From positions 248,001 to 312,000 of the forward strand of contig JAMWBK010000004.1 of assembly GCA_029953675.1 (NCBI GenBank): a stretch of 64,000 nt of DNA, read 5' to 3'. The translations under genes and the position numbers were made by a program. Under the pieces are notes generated by a model. The model saw only the letters and a list, made by a program, of their open reading frames with translations, had not been told where the DNA came from and did no database searches. Origin of the DNA: Rhodosorus marinus (taxonomy: Eukaryota > Rhodophyta > Stylonematophyceae > Stylonematales > Stylonemataceae). Below are positions 24,547 to 36,836 of this stretch, one piece after another (the stretch's first letter is position 1; each line of letters begins with the position of its first letter).

Positions 24547-25728
24547 CCGTGAGCAACTATTCTCGAGCGTGACCGGAGCCCCGGATATTGGTCTGAATAC
24601 ACCACGCGAGTTTGACCAGGAGGCAGCCCCTGAGCATTCATTTGAACGTCGAGAACGCTTCTCCAACGTAACCGAGTGGGGTTGGAACCGATAGCCATGG
24701 GGTTAAGCATGGGCTCGCTGATTTCATTTTTTTGAAAGAGCAGAATGTGTCCGAATGTAATATTTTCCAGCGCCCGACGGTTGTCCTTTCCATTCTGGGG
24801 GTTGCAATTGATAGAATTTGATATTTGACTCACGGTGTAAACTTTTTCCAACGACCTAGGGAACCATCAGTGAGATTCGGAGGCAGGGCAGAGAAGTAAA
24901 TTGCATTCAAAATCAAATAGAGTCTGCTGGGGAAAAATCAAACGGAGTTCTACGTAGTTTTTTTTTTCCGTTTGGGGTCCTAGAACTTCGACGAGCGGGG
25001 GGGAAAGGTCCAACCCACGTTAGCGTATAGAGCGCACAGGATTTACCATACTTGCGGTGGCTCATATAATTGGGCATCGAGCTTGTCAAACCTAATCCTT
25101 CTGTGTCGGGATCAACGTTGAAGCGTTGAAACTCCGAGAGGGCACCTCAATCAAAGCCCATTTTTAAAATAACATTTCTGCGAACATCAGATCCTCCAGG
25201 GCCGCATCAATGACTAAGACGCAGCAGCTCTTCAATGAATCCTCTCAGTCTAAACTCTAGAGCTCGTTAATGCACTCACAGCTATCAGCGATAAGCAAGA
25301 CCTAATTGGCCAGAATCCTGTGTGATAATCCAATAAAAACTCCGAAACATATTTTAGAATTCATGGCATAATTTGATTTGTGATATGCTTGCGTAATATG
25401 ATTGTAAGTAATCTTAATTGGCCGTACTAAATCACAACCTAAGCCAATAATACCCGATTATGATACTATAAACCAATAGAAAATTGTATTATGCGTTTTA
25501 GGATTCATGGCATAATTATACTTGATAACAACGATGCAATAGGCACTAGGACGTATCTCGTCACGAGCTTGTATCGGTCGGTTCGGATTGGGTTCAGTGG
25601 ACGATGGAGGGGGTGGATAGTTTTCGGAGATGGATCTGTAAGAGGATTGGGAAGAATGGTTTGGGACTTTGTACTGATTTCGATGCCTAGGATATAAAAC
25701 TGAGTAAGCTAGAAGAAGTTAGGATTAA

Positions 25729-26839
<1,111 letters not shown>

Positions 26840-27734
26840 ATTGTGAAGCATGAGGCTCGGCATACAAAATTGATAAAACAAAAAGGACAAAGTGCTACCG
26901 ACACCATCTTGATCGACAAGGAACATCCGGGCGGAGCCCTTCACATCCATCCTGGATGCCCACCTGAAAGCCTGCAACGAAGTTGGAACTAGTCTTGGTG
27001 ACGATGTCGACTCCAAAGCAATCCCAGCGTTCGTTATATCTCGCACTTAAAACCATAGCGGTCATCTTCACGAGAGGTTTTGAGTGTGCACATATCCACA
27101 TGCGAGCAAACAGTCCAGACGTCGTCCCTGTAGCTAGCGCGCCTTCAGCATGATCAACTTCTATTCTCAAGTCTTCTCGACGAGTTGCCTTTCTCGATAG
27201 GAACCGTTCATCGTCCTCCGTTCATCCAGCTGGGTTAGGTCGATCACGTTCGACCTCAAAGGCCGCAGACAAGCACCTGCCTCGCGCTGAACACGAAAAC
27301 CGTCGCTCTCCGAAGATCTTTCTCCGACCAATGTCGTCCTTCAGATCAACCCTTCACCGTGCTCTTGTACATTGATGGCGGAGGTCAGGGCATAACTTGT
27401 TTTTGAGAGCTTGATCAGCTACTTCTGTCTAAACCCGCCGAGAAGCCTCGACTGCCACGCTTTAGACCTCGCTAGTAAACCAACGCCGCAACACAATCTA
27501 CGCTTGGTCTCCGTCTTCATCGTGAATTTGGGATCCTTGGGGCTTGCCTCGTCAGTTTCGCTATTCTTCTTGTCGGGAGTTCGGTGTCGCTGACCTGTGT
27601 CGAGGTGGTACCAGCTTCTTCGGGAGGCTATATGTTAAGAGGGTGGTCAACAGCGTGTTCGAGGAGGAAGAGTGTTTTTTATTTGTTTGTGGAAAGGTGG
27701 CTTGGCGAGTGTGAAAACAAAAGAGCGAGAAAAA
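26840..27734. other. Intergenic, no gene assigned
   Basis: The minus strand has an open frame at 27170-26895 (contains HAEGALATGTTSGLF and YNERWDCFGVD). It lacks an ATG at its head, I see no convincing exon partners and I do not recognise the protein. Positions 27560-27730 probably contain the NOSIP promoter. Confidence 0.35.
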
Positions 27735-28695
27735 ATGACGAGGCATTCGAAGAATAGTACTGATGGAGCGGTGTTCACTTACCACGAGAAGAAAGAAGCT
27801 GGTTTTGGGTCCAAAAGTCAGCGGGTTGGTGCGGATTCTGTGAGGGAGTTTGACTGCTGCTGTCTCTCTCTGCAGCCATGTAGAGATCCCATGGTTGGTT
27901 GTTCTTTTTTAAGCCGAAGATCTGCTTGTTGATGATATTCTAAGGTCTTTGTCTGCTTCTGTTGCTGTGCTTTAGGTAAGTCCCGATGGATATTTGTTTG
28001 ACAAGGAGTACATATACGAAAACTTGTTGAAGCAGAAGAAGAAGATAAAGGCTCTCACTAAAGAATGGGAAGAGCAGGAAGCTCGGGTTGTGGCAGACAA
28101 TGAAGATGAGAGGGAAAAGCAACGTGAGCGCGACGTTGAAGAGTTTTCTCGCCTTGAGACAGGGCCATCTCGATCCAGTGTGAGGCAAGGCGAAGATGGG
28201 CCGCGAACAACTGGGGTGACTTCGCATGGAGTTGACGTGACGAACAAGCTCCAGTTCAATTTTTGGTTGCCGACAAACACACCCGACGCTGGCTCGCAGA
28301 AGATAAGGAAACCCGATACCAAGACGAAGAACCCAATTTCGAAGAAGCCTTTGCGAGTGAAAGAGCTTGTGGCGGTGAAGTTCACATCGGTTTCAAACAA
28401 GGCCAACAGAACCACAGAGGAGGAGAAGAAGTTTGGCAGATACATGTGCCCTGTTTGCTCGCGTACGTTAACGAATTCGGTTAAGTCGGGCGTCATTCGA
28501 ACCTCAGGGTCAGTGATATGCTCGGAGTGCATCGCCCGATTCGTTGAGAAGGAGAAGATTGACCCCATCAGTGGCAAGCCGCTGGACTTCAAGAAGGATA
28601 TCATATTCCTCAAATCGGGTGGAACCGCATTTGCGGCTAGCAAAGGAGATGAGAAGAAGGTCGCTGAGAAGTACATGCCAGCGATGCGCGTCTAA
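27735..28695 (+). CDS. NOSIP: NOSIP homologue, split U-box E3 ubiquitin ligase
   Basis: Exons 27735-27893 and 27976-28695 give 292 residues. NOSIP is a nuclear U-box protein associated with the spliceosome and with ubiquitination. The start MTRHSKNSTDG and the block EFDCCCLSLQPCRDPM match the N-terminal half of the split U-box, with PDGYLFDKEYI continuing across the intron. The C-terminal half has the second U-box-like unit (YMCPVCSRTLTNS, VICSECIARF, DPISGKPL). The central part is charged and probably disordered. The donor is GTTGGT (weak) and the acceptor is followed at once by GTAAGT, an unusual arrangement noted in the findings. An acceptor elsewhere would break the conserved VSPDGYL join. 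Confidence 0.9.
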
Positions 28696-30300
28696 AGTCT
28701 GAAAACTCCTGAAGCCTAAAAGGCTTTTGCTGCGACCGGAGAGGATAGGCTCCCTATTCCAAGGTGATCCGTCAGATGTCAATGTGCGTTACGCGTCAGC
28801 CGGGAGACGTGACCCCCGTTTTTCGAGAAATCAAGTGCGTCGCGCGTCAGACTGGAGACGCAACAACCGTTTTACGAGGAATCAAACTTCGTCGAAATTC
28901 AGACGTGAAACGCGACTGTGATACATCAGCTGCGTCTTTGAGTCAGACTTGAGAAGCGGTTATGCTTTTTTGGGAGAAAATTCACAGATTCTTGCGCGTC
29001 GGACGTGGAGACGCAAACTTTGTTCCGGGGAGGCGGGGAGGAGGAGGCGTCTTACGTCAAAGACGGAGTCAGTCTTTTTCTTTTTCAGGAAACTTTGTTT
29101 TTGGCGGGTTGACCGGTACCTATCAATTAACCAGCAGAGTATTACGTCTGACGTACACTCCTCTCATCGAACGGTCGCCGGGTTTTTTTTTTGTTTTCAG
29201 AAGAAACGAAGTACATTGAAGTTTCCTGTCATGATGTGAGGCTCGTTTCGGTGTTTTCCGTCAGCAAGGACAAAAAGAATTGCGTAGAATTTGACAATTT
29301 TAACGTTATACGTCTGACGGTGGCAACGCATTTGACATGGAACGCGGTTTCGTTTCCTATGTCATGCGGCGTGACAGAAGACGCCCGCTTTCTAGCGGGT
29401 TCATGATTGGTCAACATCGCCTGTCCCGTCCGTGAAGTTGATAGATGACTTCTGGTTTGGCAATATAAAGACTTCTTGGAGAAAATTTGTTGTGGTTGGC
29501 TCGTCGAGGAGCTGCTCCTTCTGAGACTTTCTTCAGTTTGGTGTTTCGAGATTCGGTTGTGGGAGATTGCTCATGCTCGTGATGAAGCTGCTTCCTAGTA
29601 AACTTGATCCTCCTACATGCTTGCCGAACCAGTCTTTGTCTGATGCAAGGATTTCAATTAGCAAGGTGAAGAAACTTCTGGCATTAGAAGAAGAGCCGGA
29701 CAAAGGATGTGGCCCCTTTGACTCCGCCACAGGCGACTGGGAAGAAGGCGAACGACCGCAACTCACAGTGAGAAGTTCACATCGATGAGCGGCTATCGCC
29801 AGGCACAGAGTCACAGAACATCTTTCCTCATGGCTGAATATGGGAAAAAGAGGGCCAGAAAGACCGAGGATGACCTTTTGATGTCGCTGCTCGGAGCAGA
29901 GAATGAATCCGACGAGTCCGAACAAACTGGGTTCTGTCAGCAGGGCTGTTTTAGGCCTCTCACTTTGCATGATTCATGTATCATACAAGCTTTCGAGAGC
30001 TGTATGAATAAGAGCTAAAATCCATATCTACTCTGCCCTGGACCAAACCTTCTCGTCCTCTGCTCCTCATCAAAGGTTCTTCATACTGCCATCCTCCACC
30101 TGCCTCAAAAATCCACTCTTTGACGTTCACAATTTATCAAGCGAGAACCAATCTCTCCACCGTCAGCCACGTGCATCTTGGAGCACACATTGGCAGTAGT
30201 AATTCACCACTCAAACTTCACAGGGAGCGGCCAGTCTTGTATGTGCAGCTGAAATGCACCAAGTCGGAGTTTGATTGGGAAAAGGACAACACCTTGTAGA
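28696..30300. other. Intergenic with degenerate minisatellite; weak open frames
   Basis: The left third contains the ~50-bp repeat listed separately. On the right, an open frame from 29573 (ATG, MLVMKLLPSK) and another from 29830 (MAEYGKKRARKTEDD) lie close together but need a 43-nt intron to join, shorter than any supported intron here. I do not assign a gene. Confidence 0.4.
28781..29020. repeat. Degenerate minisatellite, unit about 50 bp
   Basis: A GTCAGAC-x-GAGACGC-like core recurs at 28795, 28846, 28898, 28942 and 28998 (spacing 51, 52, 44 and 56). The first two units also share a CCGTTTTxCGAGRAATCAA block. Scattered GTCTGACG and GACGGAGTCAG fragments continue to about 29350, so the array may once have been longer. 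Confidence 0.6.
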
Positions 30301-31650
30301 ATGCAGAGGAACTTGCTGTTTGCAAGTAGCCTTATCAGAAGAGCAGGAACACGAACCGGTGGAGATTGTAGTCTTAGTGTCCATAGACCTTCGAGGCGTT
30401 TCGTTGCGATGGGAACTCACGCAGGTAAAGGCGGATCGTGCTTTTACTCCGAGGATTGTTGGCGATCATCTAAATGGATCCTCTTCGATTTTGCTTCCTT
30501 GAACAGCCGGCTTATCTATTCTTGTACTTGGCGAGAAGAATGACACGAGCTTGGAGCCATTGAAGCAGTTGCCAAACGGAGCAAGCATTATAGCGGTTGA
30601 GAACAACCCGGATTCCATTGAGGACAGCGTCCTTGAGCGAGCGACATGCGTTTACGCATCCTGTAAGGGGAAAGCGGGTGCCAACCTGCCCAAGATATAC
30701 TCAAAGATGCCCAACCTTAGCTGGGTCCACTCGCAGACCGCGGGAGTGGATACGATTGTGTTCCCGGAGTTCGCAAACGACGAGAAGGTGACCCTTACGA
30801 ATGCGAAGAGCGTCTACAACAAATCGCTCGTGGAGTACGTGATATTCGCGATGATGTACTTTGCAAAGGATTGCCAACGGCTTTTGAGAAACCAGAGGAG
30901 CCGTACATGGGACCCCTTTTTCATAGAGATGATCCGGCACAAGACCTTAGGTGCTATAGAAAGATCAAGAACCCTTCCTGCCCTGGTAACACGAAGCTGA
31001 CCATCCAAGCCTGTTTTGGTCACTACACAGGTGTCGTTGGTTACGGTGACATAGGCCGAGATTGCGCGAGAACGGCAAAACAGGCTTTCAACATGAAGAT
31101 TGTCGCCCTACGGCGACGTCCTTCGCTCTCAGCTGGTGATGGGATTGCAGATGAGGTTTATGGATCTGATCAGCTGCACGAGATGTTGGGCAAGTGCGAT
31201 TACGTTCTCTGCGCAGCGCCGCTGACGCCGGCAACAATGCATTTCTTCAACGCGGACGCCTTCAAGGCAATGAAGAAAAGCACTGTCTTCCTCAACATTG
31301 GAAGAGGTACGTCTCGTACTTGATTTATTCGAAACTTCCAAATGTGCTGAGCACTGCGCAACTCGTCTGCGTCAAATTTCATAGGGCCTGTCTGTCAAGA
31401 AACCGCGCTAGTGGATGCATTGGCAAGCGGAGCGATAAGAGGAGCCGCGTTGGACGTTTTTGAGGAAGAACCTTTGTCCAAAGAAAGCAAACTGTGGGAA
31501 CAGGAGAATCTTCTGCTCTCACCTCATAACGCCGACCTCACTGAGCTTTGTCGAGTGGAAGCCACAGAGCACTTCCTGGAGCTCATCCAGAAGTCGGTTG
31601 CTGGGGAGCCACTAGGGGACGTCATAGTTGACAAGAAGGCAGGGTACTAG
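30301..31650 (+). CDS. D-isomer-specific 2-hydroxyacid dehydrogenase, organelle-targeted
   Basis: Exons 30301-30424, 30507-30950, 31031-31306 and 31385-31650 give 369 residues. The NAD-binding Rossmann motif is GYGDIG (193-198). The catalytic triad expected for the family is present: Arg281 in NIGRG, Glu310 in DVFEEEP and His329 in LLSPHNAD. The first exon encodes an Arg/Ser-rich leader (MQRNLLFASSLIRRAG) typical of a mitochondrial or plastid transit peptide, and joins SILVLGEKND in phase. Substrate cannot be set from sequence; glyoxylate/hydroxypyruvate reductase-like enzymes and phosphoglycerate dehydrogenase-like enzymes share these motifs. It lacks the ACT domain of many serine-pathway enzymes. 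Confidence 0.88.
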
Positions 31651-32042
31651 GAGAACTGCGAAAGGTAGCACATCTCGAGTGACTCCGATGGACGGCGTCC
31701 TGTAGTTGAATCTTGTTCAATACCGACGATATGGTTGCAAAGAGGTGTACACGCACGCTTCGTTCCCACCTCAAGAGGGAAATTCCGAGACGACCTTAGG
31801 CGACCCCATAGAATGGGCATTGAACTGACCCGTCCGGATTCTGGGGTGATCTGACAGTAAGCATCCCGGTGCTCTCCGCGTTCGCCTGCCCCCGGAGATC
31901 TCGTCGTCCAGTGTGAGGTCGAGTTGAACAATTTCTTTTGCTGCCTGGAAACCACTCCCCAAGGAGAACTTGTTGTTTAGCAAGCCTGTCCGATCCTGTT
32001 GCTACATTTTAAACCTAGATTCTTTACCCTCTGTCAATCCGC
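31651..32042. other. Convergent intergenic spacer
   Basis: A 392-bp spacer between the 3' ends of the dehydrogenase (+) and TFIIS (-). I see no feature beyond shadow open frames. Confidence 0.5.
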
Positions 32043-32828
32043 CTAGCACTTCCAACGGTTGTTACAGACCATACAAGTGACAAACGAAGTGAGAGGTTCA
32101 TCTGCAGACCTAGTCTGTAGAGCCGTAAGAAGAAACCCCCAACGCTGAGAACAGCTGGACAAGACAAGACCGAACCAAATTTTTACCACTTCTTCTACGT
32201 ACCTGGAGCTGATAATAAGTGCACTTTCTCTGCTTGCATTTTCCGCATTTGAACAGGTCTGTCGTGGCTGCATGCTTGTTCGGATTGTACAGCTGGGCTT
32301 CCCTCATGTTGTTCTTTTCTATCTTGGTGTTCGACTCCCTTCTCTCCGGGTTTGCAAGCTCCTGGGATGACATTTTAATAAGCCTCTCAGGGCCCACCGC
32401 ACCGCTTACTACCAGCGATCGAAGTCGCTCGTTTTTTTCGTCCTTCAAATTAAAATTAACCGTCCGAAACTTATCCTTGTAGGCCTGGTTCGTTCCGTGG
32501 AACACGGTGTACATTTCTAGCTCTACCTTTATGGCTATTTCCATTGCCTTCTCGAGTGATTCCAGATGCCCCTCGGACTCTTTATACAGCGCATTCGCCA
32601 GCATCTCCTTTACCCGTTTCCGCACTGGATCATCCTTTGTTCGGCCAAGCGCACCTGAAGAACAAAAGCGCACATGTCAGCCGCAACAAATCTTCGTTCG
32701 AACGAAATGTTCATATTTGCCCGACGGTAGTGCTCACCAGGAGAAACAGGTTGCTTTCCGATCGGCTTGGACGTCCCAAGTTTGGGACTCTTTCCAACGC
32801 TTTTCTTCCGGGTCAATGGCGAAGACAT
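32043..32828 (-). CDS. TCEA: Transcription elongation factor TFIIS, lacking domain I
   Basis: Exons 32828-32738, 32654-32203 and 32114-32043 give 204 residues. TFIIS stimulates RNA polymerase II to cleave backtracked RNA. The central polymerase-binding domain starts at about residue 36 (KDDPVRKRVKEML, YKDKFRTVNFNLKDEKN, MSSQELA). The C-terminal zinc ribbon is complete: CGKC and CMVC cysteine pairs and the catalytic acidic loop RSADEP. Most TFIIS proteins have about 300 residues or more because of an N-terminal LW/TFIIS_N domain; here only a basic ~35-residue tail (MSSPLTRKKSVGKS) precedes the central domain. Either domain I is lost or it lies on an unseen upstream exon. The start at 32828 is the first ATG in frame. 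Confidence 0.92.
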
Positions 32829-33852
32829 CTTCTCCAATTCTCTAGGAAAAATGGGGTTGGAACACAGTTCTCGAACATCTAACTCTATAGCAATAAGAAG
32901 TCTAAACCTAAATCACCTATAACCTCCATCAATCCCCTTCCCGTCCCTTCCAACCCCTCCCCACATGTGCCATCCCATCCATTCCCAATCGTTGACACAA
33001 AATATCGGCTCGTACTCTTTCATTCCAATTTACAAAGCGTCACAAATCATCACATGACGGAGTACGACGGTAAAAAATATCCAAACTATATACCCCCTTA
33101 TGCAGTCAGGTATCCTACCATAATGATGCGAAAAATATTATTTTAATTGAACAAATAATAAATATATCTAGTTTTATGTACCCCCTCGATAGCACCTTAA
33201 ATACGAGCTATAAAACGAAGAGAAGCTTTCTAATGACCCCCTTGCCTTTTTCTGGATGATTCGGCTTTCTCCGAAAAAAGAAGTAAAATAAGCTAAGTAT
33301 CGGTAAGCCGGGGGATAGGAAGAATGAACAGTTTGTGGATAAACCCGATGAGGGTTTTTTTATTATAAAAAGTTAATTGATCATAAAGTGACAAGGTTTT
33401 ATTCAGTTAGATAGTGGGTTGCTTCAACCACGGAGTACAGGGATGCCCTTACCCGTGAATCCGTCGACAGTCTGAGCATTATGAAGATGTTTGTCATAGT
33501 ATTACATCATCAGCAATACGATCAGATCATAAGCTGGTTGCTAGGATTGTCGCCTGGTTTCGCCCTGAATCGCCGGCGGCGGGTACACCGCGAGTGTCGC
33601 TAGAAAAGGCGGTCGTCAAGAATGGCCCCACGTGCTTATCAACAACAACAAGCAATTGTGGTTGATAGCTCTTATCCGAGGCTCCCGCAACTCTCAAGAT
33701 GCGCAGTTTGCCAACTACGGTAATCTATGACCAATCGCGCGTGATAAGCACGAAGAGGCGTTGTTTGTCGTGCACTCTCCTCCGCGCCATAAAAAAATCC
33801 CCATTGACTTGCTCTTTGTGAATACGAGCGTAGGCAATTGATTTTTCAACCA
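32829..33852. other. AT-rich intergenic region
   Basis: About 1 kb; positions 33100-33420 are strongly AT-rich. There is no open frame of note on either strand and no recognisable RNA gene. Confidence 0.55.
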
Positions 33853-35340
33853 TCACGTCTTTTTACCCGGCGAAAAGGGTGAATTTAGGAGCATGCTCCT
33901 ATACAAGTCCCTCTGAGCGACTATCGCTGTGACCAGTTCCTCCTGCCGCACCTGTGCGGCCTTGACTGCGGAGGACGATGGTGTCCTTGGCGTTGTCTGC
34001 GGAGGAGGGTCGGTGTTCGACGGTGTTGTTGAAATCGCCACGTTTCCCCTGTCCGCTGCGAACAGCAAGCGCCGCTCCAGGTCGTTGTTGCGGCGCCTCA
34101 TTTCCAGGGCTTTCTGTTCAGTTTTCTCCGCGGCCACTCTGCAAGCGTTCGCCTCAACAATCGCCGCTTCACGTTCCCTCTTAACCTGCTCCAGTTCGAC
34201 TCGTAGTGACGCCTCGGTCTCGATCGCACGTACGTACTCAGCAGCCTGTGATTCCAATTCATGAGCTCTCCCTTGCAGCTCCCGTTCTATGACTAGGAGC
34301 ACCTTTTCCGGAGGGACAATGCTTGGCGGTTCGTCCTCGCCCGTTTCAGCAGACTTGCGTTTTCTCCCATGTCCTCCAGAGTCAATCTCCATATAGGGGT
34401 CCTCATTCTTTACAATTTCTGCTCTCAATGCTTCCATAGCTGATGCCATTTCCCTAAGGCGTTCCTCGGCATCGTCCAGAGCCTCTGCTCGCAGCCTTGA
34501 GATCTCGCGAAGCTGAGCAACCTCCTTGGTCCACCTGTCAGCGTTTACCTCCTTTTCGTTCTTCATCGTAGACACCTCACGCTTGAGCGCCTCGCTCCTT
34601 TTCTGCATTTCCTCAAGGTTGGCATCTTTCTCCTGGATTTCTTGACGAAGGAAGCCGACCTTCCTATCGAGCACCCCGACCCGAGCTTTCGAATCCGCTT
34701 CAGTTTGATTTGCTTCAGTTTCAAGGGTGGCCATCCGCGTCTTTAGTTGAGAGTTCTCAGCTCGAGCGGACATCAGCTCATTTTTTAGCTTTGACGATGA
34801 TTCGGCAGCTAAAATTTCCAGCCGTTTCGCCTGGAAGCTCGCCGATGTTGCAGTTGCAAAGTTTTCCTCTGCAGCTATTCTGCACTCGTCAATTTGAGAG
34901 ATTCTCTCGCTGAGACGACTAATCGTCGCTTCCGCCTTACTCAAAGCTTCCAGTGCTCTTATTTTCGCTTCTGAAGAGTCCCTTCGCTCCCTCTCTGAAA
35001 CTTCCAATCGCGCTTGAACAGCTGAGTACTTCTCGTCCATTTCCTGAAGCTTTGTTTTATACCCTTCGACCTTCTCTACATTATCCAAACTACTTGATTC
35101 CCGGTCAAAAATCTCGCTCTCCAGCTGGTCGCACTGTTTCTCCAACCTCTCGCATTCGCTCAACGCATGGATCAGCCTCTTCTCAAGCTTCCCCGCCGCT
35201 CTCTCCTTCTGCATCAGATCGAGTTCGTACTTCGCCTTCGCTTCAACGAGAAGTGTTTCTATTTCCTCGAATCCATCGCCTATTATCGACTGAACTCCAT
35301 CGGAAATCTCCTTCGTCAGTTTCTGATCCGAAGCCGCCAT
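33853..35340 (-). CDS. Long coiled-coil protein of unknown function
   Basis: A single-exon frame of 495 residues with a true ATG at 35340. From about residue 40 to 420 it is almost continuous heptad-rich coiled coil (repeated LEKRL, ERLEKQ, KLKNELMSAR, LERRLLFA-type segments). A basic patch GHGRKRKSAE at about 325 could be a nuclear signal, followed by a Pro/Thr/Ser linker (PPPQTTPRTPSSS) and a final helix containing EELVTAIVAQRDLYRSML. That last segment recalls the QRDMYR-type motif of nuclear-pore TPR/Mlp proteins, but those are several times longer and the similarity may reflect composition only. A possible splice donor (GGTAAAA) lies just before the stop, yet no downstream frame is visible. 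Confidence 0.7.
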   Translation of the reverse strand: MAASDQKLTKEISDGVQSIIGDGFEEIETLLVEAKAKYELDLMQKERAAGKLEKRLIHALSECERLEKQCDQLESEIFDRESSSLDNVEKVEGYKTKLQEMDEKYSAVQARLEVSERERRDSSEAKIRALEALSKAEATISRLSERISQIDECRIAAEENFATATSASFQAKRLEILAAESSSKLKNELMSARAENSQLKTRMATLETEANQTEADSKARVGVLDRKVGFLRQEIQEKDANLEEMQKRSEALKREVSTMKNEKEVNADRWTKEVAQLREISRLRAEALDDAEERLREMASAMEALRAEIVKNEDPYMEIDSGGHGRKRKSAETGEDEPPSIVPPEKVLLVIERELQGRAHELESQAAEYVRAIETEASLRVELEQVKREREAAIVEANACRVAAEKTEQKALEMRRRNNDLERRLLFAADRGNVAISTTPSNTDPPPQTTPRTPSSSAVKAAQVRQEELVTAIVAQRDLYRSMLLNSPFSPGKKT

Positions 35341-36355
35341 CCTTTAGTAGAAAGCCTTAAGCAAAACGAAAGCTCTTCTCTCTTGCCGAAGTCTTCGAAT
35401 CCGGAGTACGGATCGGCTTTCTCTCTTTCGGTTACAATAACGATCTTCCCTTGAGAGATAAAAACGAATAACCGTTAAGATTCTCCCTCTCAAACAGCCT
35501 CTTCGCCAACCTTCACTCAACAAAACTACAGACCAACCAGCGAAAAACAGAAGCTCCCAGAAAACTCAAAAAACACTAAGCAAACTAGCATCTGAAAAAA
35601 AACAATCGGATACTTCCAATCCGCAGAAATTCTGGCTAGCAACAAAAGATTTCATATAGGACCTCTAAGAGATCCAGAACATAGGAAATACCAACCCCAA
35701 CTGTGAAAGTTCCTCCTTCCCCGCAGCCCTCCCGCCCAGCAACTCACAAAAGGCTCCTCCCACCTTTTCCTCAAAAGCCTGCCAGAAAACCCTCTCCATT
35801 TCCCATACGTTTCAAAAACTTGCTTACAGTAATAACCCCTCTGAGTATATTAATTGGATATAATAAAATTTTCTAGCTATTATATTGGACAATATAATAT
35901 TTACTAACCAATGATATTATGTAAAAATAGTAATAAGATTTTAAGCTTATATATTGGTTATAATCTTTACCAGTTGACGAATTGGTGTTCTTCTGGTTCT
36001 CGGAAGAGGGCTTGATATTGAAATAGATGTGGAAGAGTAGAATTTATTGGGTTAATATTGACTTATGAACGTACTATAACCCAATTAAAAATGCTCTTTG
36101 GTCGAATTTACTATATATAGTTTGGATTGGCTTAAACGAGTTTTCTATTCTTGTTTAGGAGTGAGGTTTGACCAATTGACAAGTGTTATTTGTTTTTTAT
36201 AAGTGGAAATGATTGGTTTTATTGGGATTTTTTAATGAAAGAGACAGGAGTTTCGGGGTGGATCAGGATGTAAGAGGGAGCGCGCTGAAGGCCTTGAGAA
36301 GTTTTCGTAAACGAGAGCCAAGCGAAGAGTTTCTTTGTAATTTTTCGTTTTTGGT
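35341..36355. other. AT-rich intergenic region
   Basis: About 1 kb with an AT-rich core at 35830-36120 containing several short self-complementary stretches. No gene or RNA is recognised. Confidence 0.5.
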
Positions 36356-36836
36356 TTAGTAGTTTTCGTTCAGCAGAATAAGTTCGACGTGATTGTGTTG
36401 TCCCTGCCAAAGCATTTCTCCCTCAAAGTCAATCACACCCCTCTGATCAGTAGCAAGGTTTTCACATAAACAAACAGAGAGCGAAGCAGATTTTTGCGTT
36501 AGGCTGACCAGTTCGACATGCAAAGTATCACCAAACCTCTCCAATACAGTACATTATGAGGTAGGAGGACTTTTTTTCGTACCTTCTTTGCAGCTCTAAG
36601 AGTTGCGAAGGGATTTTCAAGAGTGTTTTGTACGTCATCACAGTTGAAGTAATCGCCAAAAGTCAACCTGTTCTCGAGAACACCAAAGAAGTGCCGAAAA
36701 GATTGCTCAGCGATTGCATTCACACCATTTCCGCTTTCGAAACCAAAAACACCTACACATATTGACCTTTGGCGTTCGGCTTCCCGAGCTCCTTGATGAA
36801 CCCCACAACCTCACGAACCTCCTTCTCAACGTTCAT
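36356..36836 (-). CDS. ABRACL: Costars/ABRACL family protein
   Basis: Three short exons (36836-36757, 36667-36583, 36442-36356) give 83 residues, the standard length of this family. Costars proteins are small winged-helix proteins linked to actin regulation and cell motility in amoebae and animals; their role in algae and plants is not established. The start MNVEKEVREVVGFIKELG, the middle LTFGDYFNCDDVQ with FATLRAAKKRG across the second intron, and the end IDFEGEMLWQGQH with VELILL align along the whole family. The first donor (GTAGGT at 36756) was chosen over a nearer GT because only it keeps phase and gives the conserved YVLTFGD join. None of the exons stands out alone as a long open frame. 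Confidence 0.9.

Noticed and set aside
26895-27170. Minus-strand open frame downstream of OTC
   Set aside because: It starts without an ATG, upstream frames carry stops, no exon chain could be built and no family is recognised.
27428-27450. 17-bp identity (AACCCGCCGAGAAGCCT) between OTC exon 2 (about 26478) and the downstream spacer
   Set aside because: No homology extends beyond the match on either side; too little to support a duplicated OTC fragment.
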